Part shown: in pieces, positions 8,895-15,553 of the stretch
Layout of the letters: each line of letters begins with the position of its first letter
How positions within the stretch are numbered: the stretch's first letter is position 1
DNA from: UBA1205 sp045598105
Lineage (GTDB): Bacteria; Bacteroidota; Bacteroidia; Bacteroidales; WCHB1-69
Direction of reading: 5' to 3'
NCBI GenBank assembly: GCA_045598105.1
Contig: JAZLLK010000095.1
Span: 1-18,757 of the forward strand
DNA length: 18,757 bases
Made by a program: the position numbers and the translations under genes
Notes under the pieces: model-generated
Told to the model about the DNA's origin: nothing
The model's database searches: none
What the model saw: the letters and a program-made list of their open reading frames with translations, nothing else

Positions 8895-8912
8895 TTGTGC
8901 CTGCAGGCACAA
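8895..8912. promoter_or_regulatory. 18-bp perfect palindrome, candidate operator
   Basis: TTGTGCCTGCAGGCACAA is a perfect 18-bp inverted repeat in the 283-nt region between the divergent HD gene and the LysM esterase. It overlaps the end of an imperfect -7-like sequence (TTATTTTG, 8890-8897), the best promoter candidate for the esterase. An operator for a dimeric regulator is a reasonable inference. No T run follows, so a terminator is unlikely. Apart from this and the HD promoter the interval 8693-8975 shows nothing. Confidence 0.4.
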
Positions 8913-8975
8913 GCCTTGCATACAATAAAACACACTTAAATACGATAAATATAATACACACATATACACATCCGT

Positions 8976-9983
8976 ATGAAACAGGCAATAGTTATAATGC
9001 TCACATGCATAAGCATAGCTGCTACGGCACAGCACTTTAAGGCTTATAGAAACACGGTAGCCAACGGTTATAATTTTTGGGTATCCACCCCACATTACTA
9101 TGATTCCACACAAGCCGCCTACCCGCTTATATTATTCATTCACGGTAACAGTTTGTGCGGCACCGATATGAACAGGGTATTACGCTATGGGGTATTGGAT
9201 GCCATGGAGAAGGGGCGTAAAATAGATGCCGTGGTGCTGGCGCCCCAAAATCCGGGAGGGGCATGGTCACCGCTAAGGCTGCACAGTATATTGGAGTGGG
9301 TATTGCAGCACTACACGGTAGATACCAATAGGATATATGTAATAGGTATGAGTTTGGGCGGCTATGGTACCTTAGACTTTGCAGGCACCTACCCTGAGCG
9401 TATAGCGGCTGCCATGGCACTATGCGGCGGTGCCACGCTGAAGGAATATTGTAAGTTAAACACCATGCCGCTATGGATAATTCATGGCACCGGCGACAAA
9501 GCCGTTACCGTAGCCCAATCACAAAAGGTGGTAAACAATATGAAGGCCTGTGGAGACACACCTCTACTCAGATTTGACAAGCTTCCCGGTGCAAGCCATT
9601 CACATTTGGCCAGAATATTTTATGTAGATGAAACATATAAATGGCTGTATGCACATTCCCTTACCGATAGTCCGCGTAAAACCGATACTTCGGTAAAAAT
9701 AACCATGAGCACCCTGGCGGCAGCCTATCAGAATATAGACCGTAATGCCAACCACATAGTAATAGAAGGCTATTCGTACGGACAAGCCGCCGACAGCTCG
9801 GCTGCCGCCACCGAAACTACTGCTGCCAAGGCCACATCCGCCTTGTGCCACTACGTGAAAAAGGGGGACACGCTATCGGCCATAGCCCGCAAATACCACA
9901 CCTCGGTGAGCCGTCTGTGTCAACTCAACCATATAAAGGAGACTTCTATACTGCAAATAGGACAAAAAATAAAATTACAATAA
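8976..9983 (+). CDS. Secreted alpha/beta-hydrolase with C-terminal LysM domain
   Basis: A 335-residue exported esterase or peptidase-like protein. Residues 1-18 form a signal peptide (MKQAIVIMLTCISIAATA) with likely cleavage before Q19. Residues about 45-225 are an alpha/beta-hydrolase of the PHB-depolymerase/dienelactone-hydrolase type. They show an oxyanion loop FIHGNSLCG, nucleophile S126 in GMSLGGYG, probable acid D174 in HGTGDKAV and probable H208 or H210 in GASHSHL. A low-complexity Ala/Ser/Thr linker (about 265-289) leads to one LysM domain (about 292-335) with YVKKGDTLSAIARKY and a closing QIGQKIKL. LysM binds peptidoglycan or chitin-like glycans, so the enzyme is probably held at the cell wall in the periplasm. 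The substrate is unknown. It is transcribed alone and converges on the next gene over a shared hairpin. Confidence 0.87.
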   Translation: MKQAIVIMLTCISIAATAQHFKAYRNTVANGYNFWVSTPHYYDSTQAAYPLILFIHGNSLCGTDMNRVLRYGVLDAMEKGRKIDAVVLAPQNPGGAWSPLRLHSILEWVLQHYTVDTNRIYVIGMSLGGYGTLDFAGTYPERIAAAMALCGGATLKEYCKLNTMPLWIIHGTGDKAVTVAQSQKVVNNMKACGDTPLLRFDKLPGASHSHLARIFYVDETYKWLYAHSLTDSPRKTDTSVKITMSTLAAAYQNIDRNANHIVIEGYSYGQAADSSAAATETTAAKATSALCHYVKKGDTLSAIARKYHTSVSRLCQLNHIKETSILQIGQKIKLQ

Positions 9984-9997
9984 CATGATTATAAATA

Positions 9998-10033
9998 AAT
10001 ACACGCCATTTTTATGTAAAAATGGCGTGTATT
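9998..10033. terminator. Bidirectional terminator hairpin between convergent genes
   Basis: Arms 9998-10014 and 10017-10033 are complementary around the sequence ACACGCCATTTTTA/TAAAAATGGCGTGT, forming a very long, nearly loopless hairpin. It lies 15 nt after the stop of the LysM esterase and about 30 nt after that of the 760-aa gene on the other strand. A T-rich tail follows on the plus side and T-rich DNA follows on the minus side. Confidence 0.85.
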
Positions 10034-10064
10034 ATTATTTTTAAATCGTTATATATAACATCGG

Positions 10065-12347
10065 CTATTCGGCAGGAGTTTCCGGAGCTTCGGCTACGGG
10101 AGCCTCAGCGGGCACTGCTACAGCAGTGGTATCGGCTGCCTGAGCGGCTACGGCTTCGGCAGACTCGGCTTCTTTATGGAAAGGCAGACCTACCTTAGCC
10201 AAAGTATTGGTAAAATACAGGGCGGCGAATATGCCGGCAAGCAGCACTATTATATATAATAATTTTCTCCACCATGGAGTTTTCTTTTCGGCAAAAGGAT
10301 CGGCTATGGTTACCTTAGGATAACGTGCCATTTGCGTAAGGGTGGCACCAAATGGAATATTCACCAATGCCTTGGCATTAATGGCCCAGCCGTTGGCATT
10401 GAGCAATGGAGAAAGATTACGCTTACGCAACTTAAGCCATGCCAACAGCATAGACGGACCCGATATTACCAGCATAATAGCCACGAATACCAATATCATT
10501 TTCCACCATGACAAACCGGCAAAACCCTCTACAAGCTGCAATAAAAATCCGCATATAGTACCTAAGGCCATGCCTATTACAGCGAACAGACCAAGGAATT
10601 TACTCATATCAAAAGTCTTGGCAGTTTTTTCTTTAGGCTGTTCATTAGCGGTGGTATCGGTAATATTGGTGCCGGCATCGGATATTTTACCGGTGAGGTC
10701 CGAAGTCATTTTACTGTCTTTTTCGGCGGCAAACTTATTTACCTGCTCATTAATAAAACGGCTACACTTACGGTATGGCGACCAAAATGCCTGCTTTATG
10801 CTAATGGGGTTATCTATTATTTTGGTAACCACCGCATCCCAGTCTAAACCATTACGGTCGTAGAATATGGCATTTTTACCTGCCACCAGCTCGTCCACAT
10901 CGCCCTGGGTCATGGCGGCCACTATGGCCATGGTTTGGTTTTTCTGCTTGTTTACGCAGTCACAATATATAAGGAACATACCGCTATCGGCGGCCATGGT
11001 ATTATGCTTAGGCATATCGCTTACACGCATACACATGTCACAACTGCGCTGGTCTATATACAAAGTACCGGCCTGGAACACAGCCTTGGTACTTCTATCC
11101 TTATTATAGAAATCGGCAAAGGTAACAAAGTTTTTAATAAGGGTGTACATGTCACGATATAAATGTAAAAGCTTATCTACCGAGGCTATTTCATTGGCTT
11201 CGGACTCCAATTGTTTATCCTTGTCTACCAAAAGTAACAAATCGGCCTTCATATCATCGGCGGCCAATATTTCGCTTACTCTATTCAGACCCAGGGATTC
11301 GGCCTTTTCACCTTTTTTATCGGCCTTCCATGCGGTATATACAGCCAATTTGGCTACTATAGCCTGCCAATCCTGCTCGTTGATAACATTGTTACCGGCA
11401 TAATCCGCATCCAATATAAGGCTTTTGAATGTGGCAAAAGCAGGCTGCCATGCAGGATTAATACCCTCATGTACAGGCAGCTCACAGGCAGCATTCACTC
11501 TGGCTAAGGGGAATGAGGCTATTTCTTCGGCACAGCCTGACAGGTTTTTATCACTTATGGCTTCCACTTTGGCTACCGATATATCCAGCACCGATGAGGT
11601 GTCGGCAGAGAATGCTATGAGCTTGCAACGCATAAAAAAGTCCTCCACCTTATCTTTTACGGCCATATAGGCATTCAAAGCGGCTTCGGTATTATCACCA
11701 TAGGGAAATACATGTTCCTTATCATTTTCACCTGCCTGTATCCATGCCTTATAGTCCGCACACTGCGTGTAAAATTCTTCTATTTGCTCTGCATCTATAC
11801 CATCGGCACCGCTACGGTCAGCCCGGGCACCCATGCAGGATATAATATCGGTTATTAATGTTTTCAATGCAGGCTCATCGGCTGAGTTTTCGGTAATAAT
11901 GCCGTCACCGTTGAACTTGGTTTGGGCAAATATGGCCATGCTGTCAGCAGTATCGGCTATGGATATGTTGTCTTTATTCAGACCTAAATTACTCAATATC
12001 TGCTTAGCGGAATTGTATAACTTTTTGCCGTCGGCATCTTCCTGATTAATGGCAGAAAGAGGAATAAAATTATCCTGACAGAGTATCATATCGGGATTTT
12101 TAATAACCTTAAGCAACCATTGTAGGGCCTCCAGCACCTCCTGTACACGTATTTTATCATCATGATCGGTGTCCATAAGTGCCAGGGTTTTTTCATCCAG
12201 TTCCAACCCTTTTACAGGACAACTGAGTACTGTCCACAACTTTTGATCCAGCTCAGCCAAATGCCTTAAATCCTCGCCGGACTCTATACATACACGAGTG
12301 GCACCTCCCACCGTGGAAAATTTCCACTCATAATTCGATTTTTCCAT
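10065..12347 (-). CDS. Uncharacterised EF-hand and Cys-cluster membrane protein
   Basis: A 760-residue protein whose function I cannot name. Residues 59-70 form a textbook EF-hand loop, DTDHDDKIRVQE, with D59, D61, D63 and E70 in binding positions. A second, degenerate loop is at about 144-155 (FNGDGIITE), and DADYAGNNVINEQD near 320 may be a third. A cysteine group C436-x2-C439 ... C462-x-C464 could bind zinc or another metal. A polar linker (about 540-580) precedes three membrane helices at about 583-604, 615-637 and 696-714. Between helices two and three is the segment RKRNLSPLLNANGWAIN, which I recall from other Bacteroidota and Verrucomicrobia proteins. The tail (about 725-760) is low-complexity Ala/Pro/Glu. 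No signal peptide, so the large N-terminal part is probably cytoplasmic. It is monocistronic, with its own -7 box 28 nt before the start and a terminator. Confidence 0.8.
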   Translation of the reverse strand: MEKSNYEWKFSTVGGATRVCIESGEDLRHLAELDQKLWTVLSCPVKGLELDEKTLALMDTDHDDKIRVQEVLEALQWLLKVIKNPDMILCQDNFIPLSAINQEDADGKKLYNSAKQILSNLGLNKDNISIADTADSMAIFAQTKFNGDGIITENSADEPALKTLITDIISCMGARADRSGADGIDAEQIEEFYTQCADYKAWIQAGENDKEHVFPYGDNTEAALNAYMAVKDKVEDFFMRCKLIAFSADTSSVLDISVAKVEAISDKNLSGCAEEIASFPLARVNAACELPVHEGINPAWQPAFATFKSLILDADYAGNNVINEQDWQAIVAKLAVYTAWKADKKGEKAESLGLNRVSEILAADDMKADLLLLVDKDKQLESEANEIASVDKLLHLYRDMYTLIKNFVTFADFYNKDRSTKAVFQAGTLYIDQRSCDMCMRVSDMPKHNTMAADSGMFLIYCDCVNKQKNQTMAIVAAMTQGDVDELVAGKNAIFYDRNGLDWDAVVTKIIDNPISIKQAFWSPYRKCSRFINEQVNKFAAEKDSKMTSDLTGKISDAGTNITDTTANEQPKEKTAKTFDMSKFLGLFAVIGMALGTICGFLLQLVEGFAGLSWWKMILVFVAIMLVISGPSMLLAWLKLRKRNLSPLLNANGWAINAKALVNIPFGATLTQMARYPKVTIADPFAEKKTPWWRKLLYIIVLLAGIFAALYFTNTLAKVGLPFHKEAESAEAVAAQAADTTAVAVPAEAPVAEAPETPAE

Positions 12348-12375
12348 ACTTATGTTAATTATTAGTTTAAAAGTG

Positions 12376-12383
12376 CAAAAGTA
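12376..12383 (-). promoter_or_regulatory. Bacteroidota -7 box for the EF-hand protein
   Basis: TACTTTTG followed by CA on the minus strand, 28 nt before the ATG at 12347. No good -33 TTG at the usual distance. Between here and 12566 I see no gene; a short hairpin (ACCTTA-CAAA-TAAGGT around 12490-12505) is present but has no adjacent T run. Confidence 0.65.
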
Positions 12384-12566
12384 GCATTTTTATTATATCA
12401 CATACGATATTCACGCACATTTTTTATTCATACCGTAAAAAAAAGGTGATATTTTTCCCGGCATACTTACACACTGCGCAGGCTATGCACACCTTACAAA
12501 TAAGGTATTGGCGTTTTTTTATTGTTGGACATGTACTCCTGTCCGTTTTTTGCGGCTATGCCGTAA

Positions 12567-12779
12567 TTAATGACTAAAATAATGGTTTACCTGTAGTACT
12601 ATTCTTTTATGCCTGAAAGTAACCTTAGGCACGGCATATTTATCCATAACACAGACTTCTCCACACAAACAATGTGCCTCATGTGGGTATAAGGAATCCA
12701 CATAACGCTTATCCTCCACATTATCGGTAAGTACATATAATGTCATACAACCTTTATGTGCTACAGCATGCTGCAACAC
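12567..12779 (-). CDS. Short unassigned ORF downstream of DUF4221-type gene
   Basis: Up to 70 codons from GTG at 12779, or 59 from the first ATG at 12746. It is not recognised. The residues include a cysteine pair in HCLCGEVC and end with VLQVNHYFSH. There is no convincing ribosome site. It lies in the same reading frame as the DUF4221-type gene just upstream: only the TAG at 12804-12806 and nine further sense codons separate the two. It could be a remnant of a separate gene, a C-terminal extension cut off by a stop mutation, or chance. The upstream protein looks complete, which argues for a remnant. Low confidence that this is a working gene. Confidence 0.3.
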   Translation of the reverse strand: MLQHAVAHKGCMTLYVLTDNVEDKRYVDSLYPHEAHCLCGEVCVMDKYAVPKVTFRHKRIVLQVNHYFSH

Positions 12780-12803
12780 ATAAGCATAACTGCCGGTACC
12801 ATG

Positions 12804-13910
12804 CTAATACCTGAAGGTAAGCAATGAGAATATGGTTTTTTCATCATATTGCTTTACATGTAACAAGCCCTCTCGGGTGGGATAATAACATATTTTATAT
12901 TCTCCCGGTGCAAAACACACATCTCCTATTATATTAAAATGCTTATCTATGAGCGTAACACCAAATACCTTATCATTCCATGTGGTAATGAGCCCTTCCC
13001 TATCCTTCATAGGCATATCTTTACCAAAAAAACGGTAATATACCTCATTATATGGGTCATACACCAGTGTGGCATAGAAAAATCGGGTTAAAAGCACTTC
13101 ATATAAATAATTGGGAGCGGATATTTCATTTATTCGGGCAGTATCAGGTATAGGAAGAGGTGAATAATACTTATTTTTAATATACAATGAATCAGTAGTA
13201 TTACGTTTAATATCATGACACAACATCATAGGTGAAGTTTGAAATGCCACCACCATGGTATCACCATGAAACACCGCAAACGACTCACAGGAATAGTTTA
13301 CCAAATAGGTTTGCGTAATTTCATACGGATAAGTAAAAGGAAATACGCGGGTACCCCGTTCCAACGAATACTCGGCCATCATTTTCATGTGCTCCACACT
13401 TTGCGATGGCAAACCGAAATACATAAGTCCCAACGACTTGCGTCTGCTGTTCCACTGCAGATGGTTAAAACATCGCACATCAAAAGCAGTATCGGACAAC
13501 ACCGGCACCGACCTTATTACCTTACCATGCTTTAAATCCAAAAACGTAAAATGCCGATAATTAACGTATGCAATGGCCGTATCCGTATTTACCAGTGTCC
13601 ATTTACTTACGGCATTATCTATATCTATGGTGTCGGCATAGGCAGCCGGTATTTTAAGCCGTGCATGTTCTACCCATCCGCTATGCGTACGTCTGTACAC
13701 CAGCAGATAATCACAGCCCTTGGGCTTGCAGTAAAAACACACACCACATGTACTATCTTCATATATACCATACTGACTGTATGGAGGTATGTGTGTAACC
13801 GTATCATACGCTATAATATACTGCACTTTACTACCTGTATAATTACAAGCTGCCAACATTTGCAGCAATACTACACAAACTGCTGCTACTCCCGTTATTT
13901 TTTGCATCAT
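12804..13910 (-). CDS. DUF4221-type lipoprotein (predicted beta-propeller)
   Basis: A 368-residue predicted outer-membrane or periplasmic lipoprotein. The N-terminus MMQKITGVAAVCVVLLQMLAAC has a clear lipobox, LAAC, with lipidation at C22. The rest is beta-rich with aromatic repeats, such as WTLVNTDTAIAYVNYRHFTFLDL, suggesting a propeller. The C-terminal part (LIDKHFNIIGDV then PTREGLLHVKQYDE and a closing LLTFRY) matches the pattern of Bacteroidota DUF4221/6-bladed propeller lipoproteins, as does the length. The biological role of this family is not known to me. It has no -7 box of its own; the stop of the broken lipoprotein gene lies 15 nt upstream, so both probably share the promoter at 14412. 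Family call from memory of the pattern, moderate confidence. Confidence 0.75.
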   Translation of the reverse strand: MMQKITGVAAVCVVLLQMLAACNYTGSKVQYIIAYDTVTHIPPYSQYGIYEDSTCGVCFYCKPKGCDYLLVYRRTHSGWVEHARLKIPAAYADTIDIDNAVSKWTLVNTDTAIAYVNYRHFTFLDLKHGKVIRSVPVLSDTAFDVRCFNHLQWNSRRKSLGLMYFGLPSQSVEHMKMMAEYSLERGTRVFPFTYPYEITQTYLVNYSCESFAVFHGDTMVVAFQTSPMMLCHDIKRNTTDSLYIKNKYYSPLPIPDTARINEISAPNYLYEVLLTRFFYATLVYDPYNEVYYRFFGKDMPMKDREGLITTWNDKVFGVTLIDKHFNIIGDVCFAPGEYKICYYPTREGLLHVKQYDEKTIFSLLTFRY

Positions 13911-13925
13911 TTATATATTTTAATT

Positions 13926-14379
13926 TTATTCTTCTGCTGACAGGTAAAGTTCTTCCGGTGATTGCATTATTTCACCTTTCTCATAAAAATACTGATACAA
14001 TCCCCAATATTGCAAAATAAAATCTCTTCTATGGGGAAAACAGCCATAATCTTCTAATATTTGCACATACATAGCCTTAGCCTGTTCATCGTAATAGTGG
14101 TAGGTGGCTGATCCTGCGGACTGCTAAATGGCACACATCCGTGTGGTGTAGAACATTGTAAGGTAGCAACTACCGCTACAGGGCCTGTACAACTATACCC
14201 ATTTACGCCATCTTCGGTATAACACCATTGCAATTGATACAATCTCGTATTTTCCCCTTCTTTTTGAATACGTTGCTTTATATTATTTTGAGATACATTA
14301 TATGTATCACTTTTTTCACAACTATAAACACTATGCCAATAATAGCACCTATGGCGATCATTGTAAATATTTTTTTCAT
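13926..14379 (-). pseudogene. Small lipoprotein gene broken by two frameshifts
   Basis: Three frames read in succession give one plausible protein of about 150 residues. The ATG at 14379 opens MKKIFTMIAIGAIIGIVF, a signal peptide. A -1 shift near 14320 continues into ISCEKSDTYNVS, placing a lipobox-like cysteine exactly after the hydrophobic stretch. That frame stays open through GENTRLYQLQWCYTEDGVNG to SSPQDQPPT. A second -1 shift near 14096-14104 continues into HYYDEQAKAMYVQILEDYG and ends SPEELYLSAEE at the stop 13926-13928. Without shifts, frame one ends after 33 codons and frame two after TITMNRL. A -7 box lies 32 nt before the ATG. I do not recognise the family. Neither shift site is a long homopolymer, so sequencing error is less likely than real decay, but it is not excluded. 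Confidence 0.65.
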
Positions 14380-14411
14380 ACCTATCTTGCTTAAATTTAT
14401 TATTATTTTTA

Positions 14412-14419
14412 CAAAGATA
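14412..14419 (-). promoter_or_regulatory. Bacteroidota -7 box for the lipoprotein pair
   Basis: TATCTTTG on the minus strand, 32 nt before the ATG at 14379. It would drive the broken lipoprotein gene and the DUF4221-type gene after it. Just upstream (14456-14505) the DNA is almost pure A/T, including an unbroken run of 14 A at 14492-14505, which could act as an upstream element or bend the DNA. Confidence 0.65.
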
Positions 14420-14563
14420 ACACTTTTTTGTATGCAATTTATCTATTTGGCCACAAAATAAAAATATATAATAATAATAAATAAAAAATATAAAAAAAAA
14501 AAAAACGAAAAACATCTATTAATCAGTCTTATATTTTTCCGTCTTCATGTTTTTTTACTTTTT

Positions 14564-14581
14564 GAAGCCTTTTCAGGCTTC
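14564..14581. other. Stem-loop in intergenic region
   Basis: GAAGCCT (14564-14570) and AGGCTTC (14575-14581) pair perfectly around a TTTC loop, with T-rich DNA on the left and a run of six T at about 14590 on the right. The promoters on both sides point away from it, so it is not placed to terminate any gene seen here. The rest of 14506-14715 is AT-rich with no gene visible. Confidence 0.4.
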
Positions 14582-14719
14582 TGAAATCGTTTTTTAGACT
14601 TTCGTCTTATATCCAAATGAAAGATTTTGTCAGCATTGTTTTTTTTTTCAAACATATAAAAGCCTCATAGCATGAAGCAAAAAAAACTAAAATAGTCCTT
14701 TTTACACAAATATAAATGT

Positions 14720-14727
14720 TACCTTTG
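14720..14727 (+). promoter_or_regulatory. Bacteroidota -7 box abutting a start codon
   Basis: TACCTTTG followed by CA ends only 5 nt before the ATG at 14733. Since transcription normally begins a few bases after this box, the message would have little or no leader. See the following gene. Confidence 0.65.
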
Positions 14728-14732
14728 CAACC

Positions 14733-15416
14733 ATGATAACAATAAAACGAATACACACACTCATTATAACAGCCGCAGGGGTTATAAGCCTGTGCATTGC
14801 CTGCCACAGGGCGGGGTACACCGCTCATATACAGGGCAAAGCCCGGCCTTACACCCATTATACCCAAATATATAATGGTGAATATAATGTATATATTTCA
14901 TTGCCGGTGTGCGAGCAGACGCCCGCCTTTAACTACGGCATTAATACCTTAGCAGAACACTATAGGCAACAGTTTATGCGGTACCTGCAGGCCGATACCG
15001 CCACTCATCCGCAATGGCAATACGAACTGCACATTACCGATAGCGTATATATGTGTGGCAGTCGCATCGTAAGCACCCTGCTCACCTGCTACACCTATTT
15101 GGGCGGAGCCCATGGCAGCACGGAATACATCAGCTGTAATTATGATGTACGCCGTCAACGTATGCTGAAGAATGAGGAGATATTGGATTTATCCGATACA
15201 CTACTCATTAACAAACTATTGGCCGAGCATTTTGTGGATAACTATCATTGTTTTGACACCCTTCCGCATATAGGCCTGCCCTACACGCTGCTGCTCACCC
15301 GTGAAGGCTTACAATTCATATATAAGCATTACGTATTAGGCTGCTATGCCTGCGGTGAAGCCGTTATTACCATACCCTACGCTCAGGCTCGCTCCATTAT
15401 GAAAACAGGCGTGTAA
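14733..15416 (+). CDS. RsiV-like (DUF4163/DUF3298) lipoprotein
   Basis: A 227-residue exported protein. MITIKRIHTLIITAAGVISLCIAC is a signal peptide with C24 as the likely lipidated residue, although the lipobox is imperfect (C at -3). Residues about 45-135 resemble DUF4163 (NVYISLPVCEQT then YELHITDSVYM and IVSTLLTCYTYLGGAHGST). The C-terminal half matches DUF3298, with NEEILDLSD, LLLTREGLQFIYKHYV and the near-terminal GEAVITIPYAQ. Related domains occur in Bacillus RsiV, an anti-sigma factor that senses lysozyme, and in PdaC, but most Bacteroidota members are uncharacterised lipoproteins without a sigma partner. No sigma factor gene is adjacent here, so a regulatory role is not supported. 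The start is fixed by the signal peptide; the promoter box almost touches it. It ends convergent with the FAD gene over 137 nt of AT-rich DNA without a strong terminator. Confidence 0.85.
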   Translation: MITIKRIHTLIITAAGVISLCIACHRAGYTAHIQGKARPYTHYTQIYNGEYNVYISLPVCEQTPAFNYGINTLAEHYRQQFMRYLQADTATHPQWQYELHITDSVYMCGSRIVSTLLTCYTYLGGAHGSTEYISCNYDVRRQRMLKNEEILDLSDTLLINKLLAEHFVDNYHCFDTLPHIGLPYTLLLTREGLQFIYKHYVLGCYACGEAVITIPYAQARSIMKTGV

Positions 15417-15553
15417 TGCACGCCATACACACAAAAAAAAGCAAACAATAATTATATTATAAGCTAATATTTTATATTATTTGCAATTAATTACGTGTTT
15501 AAAATATATTATAGTTATAACACTACAATAATATCGTATTATATACAAAAATA

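Noticed and set aside
12489..12506. ACCTTA-CAAA-TAAGGT hairpin as a terminator
   Set aside because: The stem is only 6 bp and no T run follows on either strand.
13926..14379. Programmed -1 frameshifting in the lipoprotein gene
   Set aside because: No X-XXY-YYZ slippery heptamer or downstream structure was seen at either shift point; decay is simpler.
14733..15416. RsiV-like protein as a true anti-sigma factor
   Set aside because: No sigma factor gene is adjacent and the N-terminus is a lipoprotein signal rather than a cytoplasmic anti-sigma domain with a membrane helix.
15528..15542. ATAATA-TCG-TATTAT stem between the convergent RsiV-like and FAD genes as a terminator
   Set aside because: All A/T, 6 bp, and in DNA this AT-rich such stems are expected by chance.
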